From: Triangularia verruculosa
Taxonomy: Eukaryota; Ascomycota; Sordariomycetes; Sordariales; Podosporaceae
NCBI GenBank assembly: GCA_033296885.1
Contig: MU864068.1
Location: 1-41,524, forward strand
Direction of reading: 5' to 3'
DNA length: 41,524 bases
Positions 1 through 12,212 of this stretch are shown here, in pieces. The translations under genes were made by a program, and so were the position numbers. The notes beneath the pieces were generated by a model, which made no database searches, was not told the origin of the DNA, and worked only from the letters and a program-made list of their open reading frames with translations. Numbering within the stretch: the stretch's first letter is position 1; each line of letters starts with the position of its first letter.

Positions 1-801
1 ATTAAAATTAAAATAATTATAAATAAATATATATAAAAAGTAATAATTTATTATTATATAATAAAATAAACTATATTATATTAAAAGATTATTTTCTTTT
101 CTAAAAAAAAAAAAAAAAAAAGTATATTTATTATTTAAATTCTTTAAAAACCTAGTACGAATATTATCTTAAATAGTACTAACTAATAAATAAAATACTA
201 TACCCTTTAATCTAACCTACTTTATTTGTATAATTAACTTATATAAAATATCTTAATTATCTTAAAACTTTATACTATATTTTTTAACTTTTTTTATAAT
301 TTCTTTATTAAATTAACTTAAATCCTAAATCTTATATAAAGTTATTACCCGGAATAATTTATCTTCGTATAAATAACGTTTAAAAGTATCTTTTCTAAAA
401 CGCCCTTTATTTTCCTTTAAAACCTTCCACTGACTATATAACTTTTAGGGAGTACCGTAAATATTATAACTATAAAACTCTGGAAAACCCCCAGCCTCTT
501 ATATAGTATCTTTAAGTTCTTTAACCCCCTTTTAAATCTATAAAACTATATAGTTTAAAGTAATTATTTTCTTCCTCTTTTTTTTCCCTTCTAGCCTTAT
601 ACGATATTATACTTAAGTTAAATTAGTAATCTTAAAATATTTATACCGGTTATCCTTTTAAAACCGGTACCGGATATATAATTATTTTCTCTCCTTCTAA
701 TAAATCAAATAATTCCCCTTAATCTATTCTAATACTTTAGTAAACTCCTTAGCCTCCCGTATAATAACCTTAACCCTTTTAACCTCTAATAAAATTATCC
801 T

Positions 802-1107
802 TTATTATTAATTTTATTAAAAATCTATTAAAGCTACCTCTTTATTATCCTTATTATTTAAAATTACCTTTCTAATATTATCTTTATTAGAAAACATTAT
901 ATAATTTAACCCGGCTACTCCTTCTCTCTTTCTATTTTCCAATATTACCTAGATCTCCCTAAAAATCTCCTTTTTATCCTTATTATTACTAAAAAATACC
1001 GTATAATTTAATCTAATTACTTCTTCCCCCTTTTTATAATTTAATACCCCTTTAATTTCCTTAAAAATATCTTTATTAACTTTATCTTTATTAAAAAATA
1101 CCGTGTA
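802..1107 (-). repeat. 102-bp (34-codon) in-frame tandem repeat relic
   Basis: On the minus strand, three copies of a 34-codon unit follow each other in one frame. They start at tyrosine codons whose first bases are at 1107, 1005 and 903, exactly 102 bp apart. Each begins Y-T/I-V/M-F, continues with an asparagine/lysine/aspartate-rich stretch and an I-F-K/R-E-I or similar segment, and ends with L-N just before the next tyrosine. A more divergent copy with a 4-codon insertion appears to precede them up to about 1220. One RIP-type TAG interrupts the second copy. The product is unknown; a repeat protein of a transposon or of a silenced gene are both possible. Confidence 0.6.
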
Positions 1108-1354
1108 AACTAATTTATAACCCTCTACTACTATTATTAAAACCGCTTTTTAATTTAACCGGTTATCTACCTCCTTAATATTATTATTATCCCTAATCCT
1201 TAAACCTAAAATAATCGTATAAGCTAGTTCTTTATCCTTCTCTTTATATTAATCCTTAAAACTTAATATATAAATCGGCTTTTTCTTTTTTACCTTCTTA
1301 CCCCCTTTTATTAAAACCTTTTTCCTAATTTAACTAAACTTTTTCTTATATAAA

Positions 1355-1359
1355 CTATA
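1355..1359. repeat. Target site duplication of the Copia element, left copy
   Basis: CTATA lies directly before the first base of the 5' LTR and is repeated exactly after the 3' LTR at 7709-7713. Five base pairs is the usual duplication for Ty1/Copia. Confidence 0.9.
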
Positions 1360-1940
1360 TGTTGAAATACAGCATTTATTTATGGATTTTACAGTGTATT
1401 TAAGCCCTATAAAATACAGGGCTTCAATGGCTTAGAAAATTCAACAGGGCTCACTAAGGTGCCCAGAGGCTCCGGGTGCGGCTCCAGGTGCGGCTCCGGG
1501 TGCGGCTCCCTGAAGTGATCTGAGACTCCGGGGCGCAGGGCGCTAGCCCAGTGCCATGCAGTAGTTAAACGGTAGCGCCACGTGCCTTGTGGGTTAGCGC
1601 TTTCAACGGGTTTGGGGAGCATTCCGGTGAGCGCCCCGGGAAGTAATTGGAAGACCGAAGGCCTATAAGAACTCGGCAACAAGCCCTGTTTACTGTAATA
1701 GTTTCTTTCTTTTAAGTTCAATTAATATACTAGTTCACCATATCTATTTCAGTGCCTCACAAGCCTTAGTTACAGTAATAACCTTCTATATTTGCAGGGC
1801 ACCGCTCCCTACAACACATCTTCCTTCAGTGCCCGCCTACTATTATATACTACCGTTAAAGTCTTCCTTACTCCCAGTGGACTGCGCCGATAGCTATTAA
1901 AGCCCTGTACTTACAGGTCTCAATAGCACCTATTTCAACA
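1360..1940 (+). repeat. 5' LTR of the Copia element
   Basis: The LTR is 581 bp with inverted ends TGTTGAAATA and TATTTCAACA. It matches 7128-7708 along its whole length, and the differences are mainly C/T and G/A transitions. It is much richer in GC than the internal region. Confidence 0.95.
1469..1510 (+). repeat. 12-bp triplication inside the LTR
   Basis: Three head-to-tail copies of GCTCCGGGTGCG (the middle one has A for the first G of GGG) are followed by a partial fourth. The same block is in the 3' LTR near 7237-7278, where two copies carry RIP-type G-to-A changes. Confidence 0.8.
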
Positions 1941-1956
1941 GGTTATAAGCCCGGGC
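1941..1956 (+). other. Putative primer binding site matching initiator tRNA-Met anticodon region
   Basis: The 16 bases right after the 5' LTR begin GGTTATAAGCCC. With one RIP-type change (TG to TA) this is the complement of the anticodon stem-loop of fungal initiator tRNA-Met (GGGCTCATAACC). Copia elements that prime from a cleaved half-tRNA use this region instead of the 3' CCA end. The tRNA sequence is recalled, not checked. Confidence 0.55.
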
Positions 1957-2004
1957 TTCCACTACCTGGGTAAATTTCTTTGCTTTATAGCACTCGCAAT
2001 AACC

Positions 2005-2315
2005 TATATCCTCGGTTCCCAGCGCAGGTTTACATTATACAGACCTGCGAGACACCATATCTTCGGTTCCCAGCGTAGGTCTATATTATATAGACCTATA
2101 AAACACTATATCTTCGGTTCCCAGCGCAGGTCTACATTATACAGACCTACGAGATACCATATCTTCGGTTCCCAGCGTAGGTCAACATCATATAGACCTA
2201 CGAGACACTATATCTTCGGTTCCTAACGCAGATTAATATTATATAAGACCTGCGAGACACTATATCTTCGGTTCCCAGCGTAGGCCTACATTATACAGGC
2301 CTGCAAAACACCTAT
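2005..2315 (+). repeat. Six-copy 51-bp tandem repeat with a palindrome in each unit
   Basis: The anchor TCGGTTCC recurs at 2012, 2063, 2114, 2165, 2216 and 2268, a period of 51, 51, 51, 51 and 52 bp. Each unit also holds a dyad of the type CAGGTCTA-CATTATA-CAGACCTG, which can fold into a hairpin. The array lies in the untranslated leader between the primer binding site and the gag start. Confidence 0.9.
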
Positions 2316-2391
2316 TTTAAAAGACCTAGAAACAGCGTTATAATATACTTTTCAGTACTATTTCTTCCCTCCAAGCCTTTACTTTTCTACT

Positions 2392-3740
2392 ATAGAAGAT
2401 AAAGAGATAACTAATTCCCCGGGTAGCTCAGGATACCCCCAGTAATCTCAAGGCTCAGTAATAACCCTTAAGCTTAATAAACTATTTATACGGCTCCAGA
2501 CCCACTCCAACGCTTAGTTCACCACCCTTAGGGCTAAATTAAGTACCCGTATTAGTAGGATCGAAGACCAATTTAACGTCCTTAATACTAAAGTTAATTA
2601 AATTAATAACCGTATCGACGAATTCAGTACTATAAGCCGGCCTACAACGAACCAACCTGCCCCGGGTAGCTTTTTACCACCTTACAATTCACTAATAATA
2701 CCAACTTCCACTTCTTCTACTAATCCAACACCTACCGACCCTTCTATCTCGGCAACTACCTCGGCTTCGGCACCTAATATAAGCCCTACTACCTCACTAC
2801 CCACTACTCTCTTAATAAAAAAGCTTAGTAAATAAATAATTACCTTTACCGAAGACTAAAAACTTAAAGGCCCTAAGAACTAGCGAGCTTAATACTAAGC
2901 TCTCACTATTCAAATAAAGGTTTTAGGCCTACTAAGCTTCCTAAATAAACCCCGGATCACTATTCAAGGCCTATCTAATAAACTAAAGGCCTTTCTTCTT
3001 CTCATTATCTGGAATACCCTTAAGACCAGCCCACTACTTACTATTAAAGCCGAAGGCTGCCCAGCGCTTATTCTTAAACGCCTATAAGCCTAATACACTC
3101 CTGCCCAGGCTATCCTACGGAATGAACTTTATAGGGCCTACTACGCTGTAAAATTCGATAATTCAGTAAGCGTTATTAAATACAACGTTAAATTCAACAC
3201 CCTAATTTCCAGGCTCAAAGGGATAAAGGTTACTATTCAAGGAGTTAACCAAGTAAACCACTACTTAAGCTCCCTAGAAGAGAGCTTTCCACTATAGTGT
3301 AAGCGTTCCAAGGCCCTCATTCGCCAAAACGAACACAATTTCGGTTTCACTCGGTACCCTACACTGGAGTTTTTATAGGCAAAGCTCCTCGCTAAAACCC
3401 GTAATTCCACCACTACAGCTACTCGAGCCCTAACTACACTACACTCACGCTCTCTTACCACTAAATCTAAAGGTTCTAAGAAGAAAGGCAAAGGCAGAGG
3501 TAAAGCTAAAGAAGCCTCTAAGTCCCCTAAATCCACCGAACCTTCCAAAAAGCCTAAGGATATCTCTTTTACAGTAGGCTTCGACCTGTAAACTAGGCTT
3601 TACAGTAGTGAACCCCCTAATCAGCTCCCACACCACCTACCTATAGCCACTATAACCTCGCTCAGCCACCGGCACTACCACTGCCTAAGACCCCTGATTC
3701 AACACCTATTAACCCGGCAACCTACGCTAACCAGAACCTA
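2392..3740 (+). pseudogene. Copia gag-like region, broken by stop codons
   Basis: A frame starting at 2392 with ATA (an ATG changed by RIP would give this) runs with scattered TAA/TAG stops through a coiled-coil-like segment rich in leucine, isoleucine and asparagine near 2470-2640 and a lysine/glycine-rich basic segment near 3470-3560. It is in a different frame from pol: codon starts are 1 modulo 3 here and 0 modulo 3 downstream. No clear CCHC zinc knuckle was found. The end is approximate. Confidence 0.6.
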
Positions 3741-6700
3741 AAAGGAGCCTGGCTTTTCAATACCGGGTTAACTATTCACATTTATAACGATAAGGGCCTA
3801 TTCACCGACCTTACTACCATTAAAGTTAAACCCCTAACTATAGGGGGTAGCCTAATAAGAATCACCGGCAAAGGCACTATAAAATTACAATTCTACATTA
3901 GCTTATACAGAGGAAAGCCTAAATTTTCAGCAATCAGCCTCACCAATACCTACTACATTCCCTCTTTTCCACTAAATATTATTAATAATAACCGCCTATA
4001 CCAGGCCGGTAGAGCACTATATAGCCAAAAGCTTACTGATTTTAACCGGAACCTTATCGCCCTACTAGATTTTAAAAGGGCAGGGTTCTTCCTTAGCCAA
4101 AAAGAACACTCCAAGCCTCAACAATCCCACTAGCACGCCTACAGCGCTCAACCCACTACCCCCGTACCCTCTGGAATTCCAAAGAGGGTCCCTCAAGCCC
4201 CTAAACTTCCAGAGGAGGTAAGTAACTACAGGGGGCTCTCACCGGCTTTACTTCGATCAGCGATACTTTGGCATATCCGCCTCGGTCATATAGGCCTTAA
4301 CCTACTAAAAAAGACTGCCCTACTTACTAAAGGTATACCTAATCTTCACAAACTTAGGCCTAAGGACTTAGTCTATAAGAGCTATAATACTGCTAAAATC
4401 CTCCGGAAGCTTTCCAAAATACCTATTCAGGACCCTCCTTTTACCCTGGCTCAGCTAGAAGGGGACATCGTTAATATCAAGCCTATTCCACTACAAAAGA
4501 CTCCCTACGGGCTTATTTTAATAGATCGAAAAACCCGCTTCCGGTTCTTTAGGCTCCTAAGCACCAAGGACGACGCAGTTACAGTAATTCGCTCACTATT
4601 TAAAGGCTTCAACAACACCTATTACCGATATCCGGGCCACTTCCACTACAACGGAGGTACGGAAATGCTTCCCTTAAGCCCGTACTTCACTAAAAAGGGT
4701 ATTGGTTTCAACACTTCAAGCCCTAAGACTCCCAATCAAAACAATCTAGCAGAACGCTCTATTCGGGTAATTTTAGAACGCTTCAGGGCTACCATTTTAA
4801 CATCAAAGCTCCCAGCTACTCTATAAAGGCACGTAGTTATTCCTTTAATAGATATCATCAACCAAACCGCCCAGACTTCTAAGGACCTCACGCCTTTTCA
4901 AGCCTTCCTCAATAAATTACTTCCCTCCCAAATACTACACCAACCGAACCTCTCTAAATACAGGGCGGTTAGCTCCAAAGTTACAGTATATATCCCTATC
5001 GAAAACCGGGCAATAAGCTTAAAACTTACCCCCCAAGGAACTAAAGGAAAGCTTATAGCCGTCCTAGGTTACTAAACCTACCTAATTTATTTAAGTCTTA
5101 ATAAGGTTATTAAAACCAGTTTTATCAAGTTCTATAAAGACCCACTGGCCCAGGTAATAAGCTCTGGAAGTACTACTAAGCCACTGGAAATCCTAGATCG
5201 ATTCGATAAAATAAAGGGGGATATAGTTACCTCGGCTCCTATTACCTTAGCTCCTAAACCCCCTATTATTAATACCCCTAAAATCCCTATATAAGGTCCT
5301 TCCTTTCTACTAACACCTATTTCTCCAGTACCTTAACCAGCACTGCCAATACCTATAGAACCCTCCACCACTATTAAAATCCCTCTTCCCTAGGCCTTAC
5401 AAAAGTAACGTAAGGAATTTAAGCTTATAGATAATATAGATTATAATAAGCTAATAGCCTATTTAATAGCCGGCGTTATAGAATATTATTCTACAGAGCC
5501 TAATACCTTTAAGCAAGCCCCAAAGTACCTTAAAAAAGATTAATAGCTATAAACTATATTTATTAAAGTTAGTCAACTACTTATAATTAAAACCTTCTAT
5601 TTCGTTTAATACTTATAAACTAAGAAAAAGCCTATTATAAACCGCTAAGTCTTTAAAGATAAGAAGAACCCATAAGGTATTATAATAAAATATAAAGCCC
5701 GGTTAATTACCCGAGGATTCTAATAGGCCTTTAAAATCGACTTTGAAAAGACCTACGCTTCTACCACAGGCCCTCCTACTTAGAGGATTATACTAGCTCT
5801 GGCAGCTATATTTAACTAGGATATTAAGCAGGTTAACTTTATAGAAGCCTTTCTAAACTTAAAAACCGATTTCGATATTTATATTAAAATTCTACAGGGC
5901 CTAGCCGAGTTTTCCCACAGCACTTCGACGGCTATAACACTACTAAAGGCAGCCGGTTAGGACCCTATTAAAGACTAGGTTATCCTTCTAAAGAAGTCTT
6001 TATACGGTTTAAAGTAAGCCTCCTACCTGTAGCAATAGAAGGTCCGTATAATAACTAAGGGCCTTAGCTTTAGCGCTCTAATCTCTAACTCGGCTACCTA
6101 TTTCCACCCGGAATATAGGATTTTCATTATCAACTACGTCGACGACTACTTACTTATAAGCCCTAAGACCTTACGGCTCTAAGCCCTAAAGAAGGCTATA
6201 GGAGAGTACTACGATATCGAAGACCTCGGCCCTGCCCGCTATTTTCTAGGTATTTAAATTAAACGAAATAAGCCTTAACGGCGCCTCTAGATCTACCAAT
6301 CGGCTTATATTATAGAGGCTATTAAGTATTTCGGTATTAGCACCAAGTTTACCGCTCTCCCCCTTAGCCCTAGTATCACTAGTAAAAACAATAAACCTGG
6401 AATCCCCTGTGATTACAGTAATACTTACCTATTCCAACAGCTTATAAGCACTACTATATATATTATAGTTTAAATAAAGCCCGAAGTAGCCTTTGTTATC
6501 TAATAGCTTTCTAGTTACTTAAAGTTACCTATTAAAACCTACTTAAAAGCTTCAAAATCACTGCTTTCTTACCTATATTTATACCTAGATTTAACTGTTA
6601 GCTACGGGACTAATAGTAATTTATAACCTATAAAGTACTTTAATAGTAACTAGGTAGAGTGTAAGGAATTAATTAAATCTACCTACGATTAGGTTTTCCT

Positions 6701-7094
6701 ATTAACCGGAGGACCTATTAATTGGAAGTCAAAGAAGGCTTCTATAATCTCCTTCAGTACCTTAGAAGCCGAGTACACTAGGATTATAGAGGGCCTCAAA
6801 GAAGCAATGTGGCTCAGAGGCCTTTTCTAAGAGCTTAGAAGACCTATTATAGGTCCTATACCCCTATTGTGTAACAACAAAGGCGCCATAGCCACGGTAT
6901 ACAGCGATAAATATAATCGTCGAACCAAACACACCCTTATCCACTTTTTCGGGGTCAAGGAAGCTATGGCTAGCGGGGTCATCACTGTAACCTACTTGCC
7001 TACAAAGGATATACCGGCTAACGGCCTAACTAAAGCCCTATCAACCACCCTTTTCAGCAGGTTCACCTCACTATTAAACCTCTCCAAGCCCTTC
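3620..7094 (+). pseudogene. Copia pol relic (protease, integrase, reverse transcriptase, RNase H)
   Basis: In frame 0 a proline-rich lead-in is followed near 3747 by A-W-L-F-N-T-G, corresponding to the Copia protease W-x-x-D-S/T-G site with the aspartate changed to asparagine. Integrase core segments lie at about 4460-4800. Reverse transcriptase includes S-L-Y-G-L-K near 6000-6015 and an intact YVDD at 6135-6146. RNase H includes L-E-A-E-Y near 6764, C-N-N-K-G-A-I-A near 6870 and Y-L-P-T-K-D near 6990-7010, with the final stop TAG at 7095-7097. Many internal TAA/TAG stops block translation. The last 76 codons before the stop are the longest clean stretch. Confidence 0.85.
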
Positions 7095-7120
7095 TAGCGG
7101 TGCCACACACTGCAGCTGTA

Positions 7121-7127
7121 GAGGGGG
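7121..7127 (+). other. Polypurine tract of the Copia element
   Basis: GAGGGGG directly abuts the first base of the 3' LTR, as expected for the plus-strand priming site. Confidence 0.8.
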
Positions 7128-7708
7128 TATTAAAATACAGCATTTGTTTGTGGATTTTACAGTGTATTTAAGCCCTATAGAATACAGAGCTTCAATGGCT
7201 TAGAAAATTCAACAGGGCTCACTAAGGTGCCCAGAGGCTCCGGATGCGGCTCCAGGTGCGGCTCCGGATACGGCTCCCTGAAGTGATCCGAGACTCCGGG
7301 GCGCAGGGCGCTAGCCCAGTGCCATGTAGTAGTCAAACGGTAGCGCCACGTGCCTTATGGGTTAGCGCTCTTAACGGGTTTGGGGAGCACTCCGGTGAGC
7401 GCCCCGGGAAGCAATTGGAAGACGGAAGGCCTATAAGAACTCGGCAATAAGCCCTGTTCACTATGATAGTTTCTTTCCTTTAAATTCAATCAATATACTG
7501 GTTCACTACATCTATTTTAGTGCCTCACAAGCCTTAATTACAATGATAACCTTCTATATTTACAGGGCGCCGCTCCCTACAATACATCTTCCTTCAGTGC
7601 CCGCCCACTGTCGTATACTGCCGTCAAAGTCTTCCTCACTTCCAGTGGACTACGCCGATAACTATTAAAGCCCTGTACTTATAGGTCTCAATAGCATCTA
7701 TTTCAACA
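7128..7708 (+). repeat. 3' LTR of the Copia element
   Basis: This 581-bp copy of the 5' LTR ends in TATTTCAACA and is followed by the target duplication CTATA. Its first bases are TATTAAAATA where the 5' LTR has TGTTGAAATA; both differences are RIP-type G-to-A changes. A 68-codon open frame inside (7244-7450) is not considered a gene. Confidence 0.95.
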
Positions 7709-7713
7709 CTATA
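7709..7713. repeat. Target site duplication of the Copia element, right copy
   Basis: CTATA, identical to 1355-1359. Confidence 0.9.
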
Positions 7714-10700
7714 TAAAACCTTTCTATCTTTATATTTAAATTAATTAGCCTTTCTATTAATTACCTAAAAAAGAATCGTATAATAATAATTTATTAAGTT
7801 TTATATAAAGTACTTAATATCCTTTATAGCTTAATTTATAAACCTTATAAAAGAACGCCCGGCTATACGACTCTTTATAAAGATAATAATAAAATCTAAA
7901 GTTAAATTATCCCTTCTATTATATTTACTCTTTTAAATAAAGTCCCGTAAACTCCTCGGTAATCTAATATAGTAGACTTATTATATATTTAATATCTTAA
8001 TCTTAACTTTAAATATAAAGGTTACTATAATAAAGCTACCTTCTTTAATCTATTTCCGTACGATTTTAATCTTATTATCCTTCCCTTTAATATTATTAAA
8101 GTAAATTAGGTAATTTAAAAGTTTAATTATAACTTTTATATAAAGGATTATTATATAATATATTAATACTTTAATTTTAAGGTTCTTCTATATAAAAGCT
8201 TAGATAAAATCTATTATTAAAATATTACTTTTTCTATTAATCTAAACTTTATAAATTAAATATCGAAAATTAGATTTTAAAGTAATTAATCGTATAATAA
8301 TTAAACGTTAAAAATGAATATATAAAAGATTAAAAAACTCTAGTTAGTCTTTTAAAAGGAGAGTAATTATAAGAAAAATAAATTAAGTTTTAATAGAAGT
8401 TAAATATTCTTTAATTTTACAGAGCTTTAGGCGGAAATTATACGAAATATCTAAAATAGTATAATACTTATTAAAAACGATCTAATTAAACTATTATTAT
8501 ATATAAAGGCGGTTAATAAAATCCCGGAAGATTTTAATAGTAAAAGACTTAGGAGTAATTAAAATAATAAAGGCTATTATAACCTCTTTAACAGACTAAA
8601 TTATATAAAGGATCGAGGCTGTATAATAGCGTCGTTCGATATCCTCTTATAAAACTATAAAAGGGGAAATAATAATTATTATACCGTCCGGTATATAATA
8701 TATAGGAAAAAGGAAGGTCAAGCTTTTCCTACTTCCTATTTTAACTATTTAAATAATAAGGCTAATCCTCTATATAACTGTAAAAAGGGCTTTAAATTAC
8801 TTACCTTTAAACTTAGCACTTAGATTTCTAAATATTTAATATAATTTACTAGTTAAATTAATATTTTTTAAATAGGTAAGCTTTTTTTATCGTATAATAT
8901 ATCGTTAATTAATAAATAAGTTAACTTTAACTTTTTAAAAAGAAATTAAATTATTTTAACTAAAGGTAAAAAAGTAATACTAAACCTAACTTAACTTCCG
9001 GAGACGTTCCTATTATATAGTATAGCCTATTATTCTTTAATCGATCTCCCGGATATAAATTAACCCTATAACCCTAATTAAATAGCCGGTCTAAGTAGTA
9101 ATAACTTTATCGAAGTTATTTAAACTTCCCGTAAAACTATTATTAAAATCCGAACTATCCTAATTTTTATATAATTCCTACCCCTTCTTTAATAAAATAA
9201 ATTTAAAGAGGAGGTAAGATAAAAAACGTTGTATAATATTAATCGAAATATACTACTAAGACCGTATTCTAATTTTAATATTAAAATATCTTTTAATATA
9301 AGTTTAAAATATATAACTAAATTTATTAGAGGACTATTATCTTTACTTTTTTTTATATTAACTCTTAGGAAACTCTATTTCTAAGGAATTAATCTTAATA
9401 TTAAAAGTACTTTATATATATTTAATATCCTAAAAGAAGGTTATAAATTAAGTAATTCTATTAAGTTAATATTATAATAAAAGATAAAAAAGGTAAATCA
9501 GCTAAAGGTATTATATAATATTAACCCCTAACTCCTTAAAAAGAAAACAATAAATAATCTTTAACTTACTAATATAGTTTAGCCTTTTATAATAATATAG
9601 TATAATAGTAACTATTTTATATTAGATAAAAAGGTTCCTTATACTGCTAATTAAAATATTATAAAACCTTAAACTTAAAAGCTTTATTATACGGCTTAAT
9701 AATTTACTTAAAAGATAAATAGTAATAAGAAAAAACCCCTTAAGATAATCGACCCGCTTAAGGTATAACTTTACCTCTATTATACGGAATTAATAGGAGT
9801 TTAATCCGGTATCTTTTAATTAAAAAGCCCTAAGTTTTTTATTTAAAAGAATCTATCGTATAATTTAATCCTTATATTTATAAAACTAATTATTCTAGCC
9901 CTTAATAAGGAAAGAATATCCTATATCGTCCTCCTTAACTATATCCAATAGTTTATTTTAAAGAACTTTAAAAAGAAAGTTTTTAATATAATTAAAAAAG
10001 ACTAGCTTTTAAATTATATAATCGATTTACTTAACCAATATATATAATATCTTAATAAAATTATTAATAATAAAGGAGATATTTTAATATATAACCTTAA
10101 TACCGTCGAAAGCTAAGTACCTTTATAATAATATTTCGTTATTAATTTTAAAACTATATAATCTAGATTTTAAGATCTAATCCATTAGTATAGGCTACCT
10201 ATCCTTATAAAGTCTAATTATAAAGCGTAAGATCTTAGCTTATACAATATTAAAGAACCCGTCTATATTCCCTTTATTATCGGTAGCCTTATAAAGAGAC
10301 TATCGTACTATAAAAGCCCGGCCTAATATAATTATACCGGATAATATCCTAATATAATCGGAAAGTAATAACTATCCACTATCTTCTCTTAATCCTAAAA
10401 TAACTAAAGTAAAGAGAAAGGGGTTTTCGTAAATTAAATTAAATAGTAAATAGTCGAAAAGAAAGATAATAAAATCTAATAAAGTTCGATTTAATTTCCG
10501 TCGTATAATATCCTCCTTATTAATAGATACTATTATTATAGTATTAAGTTACTTAGTTACCTTATTTAATAATTATTTTTTTCGAAAGGTAAATAAAAAT
10601 CTAAACCGGTCCTTTTCCTCCTAAATAACTATATAAAAGAAGTATTTAAAAATTTTCTTTTAAATAAAAATATACTTCTCTATTATACAACGCTTTAATT

Positions 10701-11906
10701 TAAATCCAAAAGGTTATTTCAACTTTTTATCTATAGACTTTTTATTTATCTTCAAAAAAATAATAGTTCCAATATCGTACATTAATTAACTAATTATATT
10801 AAAAGTAATATTATAAATATAATCCTAGGCTACTATAAATACCTTCTTCCTTTAATTTTTAATATCCTTAATCCAGCCTTTACTAACTTCGAGAAAAACC
10901 GTACAACAAAGCTCCTCCTTATTAAAGGACCTAAGGTATTAGACTTAACCTATCCTTAGAATCTATAAATTAAAAGCTAATTTACCCTCGCTTATAATTA
11001 TAACCTTAATTCTTTATTTAAATAAATTACATATTATATATAAAGTTAAAAGAAAGGTATTATCTTTATTTTCCCGCTTTTATATGATAATATCGTTTAT
11101 TATACTAAATAAAAAAGTTATTAATAAAGCTGCCTAAATAATAACCTTAAAATAACCAATACCCCGCCGGTTTTAAAAAAAGCATTAACATAGTATACCT
11201 ATTTTCTAAAATACCTCCTACCGTCTTATAACTTTAATATTACTACCTCTAATATTAAAATTAACCCAGCTATAATTTATATAATAATATTTTTACATCT
11301 ACCGTTTAATAATAATAATATATAAATAATTCTTATATTTTAAACTATAAGAAATTAATAAACTAAATTCTGAAATAATAAAAATAAATAATTAAAAAAA
11401 TTAAAAATACTCTAAATCTTATTAATTCCTTTATTTAATAAAAAAGTCTTTACACTTTCGTATAATCTATCTCCGCTAATTTAGCTTAATAACTTAACGG
11501 TACTTCGTAGAAAAATAAGTTATAACTTTATTAATAAAAACCCTAGTCTTATAATCCTTATAAATAAAAATAAAATAAGGATAAATAATTATAAAAGGAT
11601 CTATAATAATAGTAGTTAATAATTACTAATTATAAAAAAAGAGGTTCGTACAATATAAAAGAAAAAAAAAATAAGATACAATTAAATTAAAGTTAATTAC
11701 TAAACTAGAAATCGAGGTTTAAATATATAAACTAATCCACTTACCGTATAATTTTAGAAATAATTTCTACAGATTACTAAAAGGAAAAGAAAAAAAGAAG
11801 AAGAGGGGGCTTCTAAACGGAGGAAGGTAACTATATCTATTATTATTAACGGATTCTTAGGAGGAAGAAAGGGAAAAAAAAAGAGGATAAAAATATAAGA
11901 AAAAGA
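7714..11906. other. AT-rich RIP-degraded relics, family not identified
   Basis: About 4.2 kb of AT-rich sequence contains no open frame of useful length. The plus strand keeps patches that read like former coding sequence when TAA/TAG are treated as RIP products, for example around 8520-8830 and 9000-9120, and around 9800-10500. I recognise no reverse transcriptase, transposase, helicase or recombinase motif in them. No LTR or inverted-repeat ends were found. Confidence 0.6.
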
Positions 11907-12123
11907 ACCCTTTACAACCGTACGATAATTAATAATAAAAAGATATAATAAAGGAGAATACTTTATAACCGTACGGTAATTAATAAAAGAGAGATATATA
12001 AAAGGAGAACCCTTTCTAATAAATAATAATTAATAGTAAGAAAATATAATAAAGGAAAACCCTTTACAACTATACGGTAATTAATAATAAAAAGATTCTA
12101 TTAAATAAAGCGTTTTACGACTA
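11907..12123. repeat. ~50-bp tandem repeat array, left part, split by the pogo element
   Basis: Units starting at 11907, 11958, 12009, 12059 and about 12109 share ACCCTTTACAAC, TACGGTAATTAATAATAA and an AAGATATAATAAAGG-like tail. The fifth unit is cut at its TA by the transposon at 12124, and its remainder (TACGGTAATTAATAATAA...) resumes at 13988. The array is AT-rich and variably mutated. Confidence 0.85.
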
Positions 12124-12167
12124 ACGTACTTTATAAGCGAGTAGCGAATATAAGCGAATGGCGAATC
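12124..12167. repeat. Left terminal inverted repeat of the pogo element
   Basis: It begins ACGTACTTTATAAGCGAG and contains two head-to-tail copies of an ATAAGCGAGTGGCGAAT-like 17-mer, possibly transposase binding sites. It differs from the complement of the right end at two positions, both G-to-A (RIP-type) changes. Confidence 0.9.
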
Positions 12168-12212
12168 TTCAACTACCCTACAACAACTATTCTTAATTAC
12201 AATACAATAACA

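Larger units (their letters stand above)
1..1359. other. AT-rich RIP-degraded sequence, no intact gene
   Basis: The stretch is extremely AT-rich, has an A-run near 103-121, and shows no open frame of useful length on either strand. The depletion of CA and TG and the abundance of TA are what RIP leaves behind. The minus strand between about 800 and 1210 keeps a repeated reading frame, listed separately. I could not assign the remainder to a transposon family. Confidence 0.75.
1360..7708 (+). mobile_element. Ty1/Copia LTR retrotransposon, RIP-inactivated
   Basis: This is a complete 6,349-bp element with two 581-bp LTRs, TGTTGA...TCAACA ends and a 5-bp target duplication CTATA. Integrase lies before reverse transcriptase and RNase H, which defines Copia rather than Gypsy order. 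Recognisable motifs are the protease-like start near 3747, an integrase segment with P-N-Q-N-N-L-A-E-R-S near 4730-4760, the reverse transcriptase YVDD at 6135-6146, and an RNase H end with the R-T-K-H motif near 6917. TAA and TAG codons, almost never TGA, interrupt every frame, as RIP would produce. The element is coding-dead but structurally whole. Confidence 0.95.

Noticed and set aside
1407..1721. 104-codon open frame on the minus strand inside the Copia 5' LTR
   Set aside because: It lies wholly within the LTR, is made partly of the 12-bp repeat, and the matching stretch in the 3' LTR is not kept in the same way.
3261..3636. Minus-strand frames of 95 and 63 codons over the Copia gag
   Set aside because: They mirror the lysine-rich coding part of gag on the other strand and have no features of their own.
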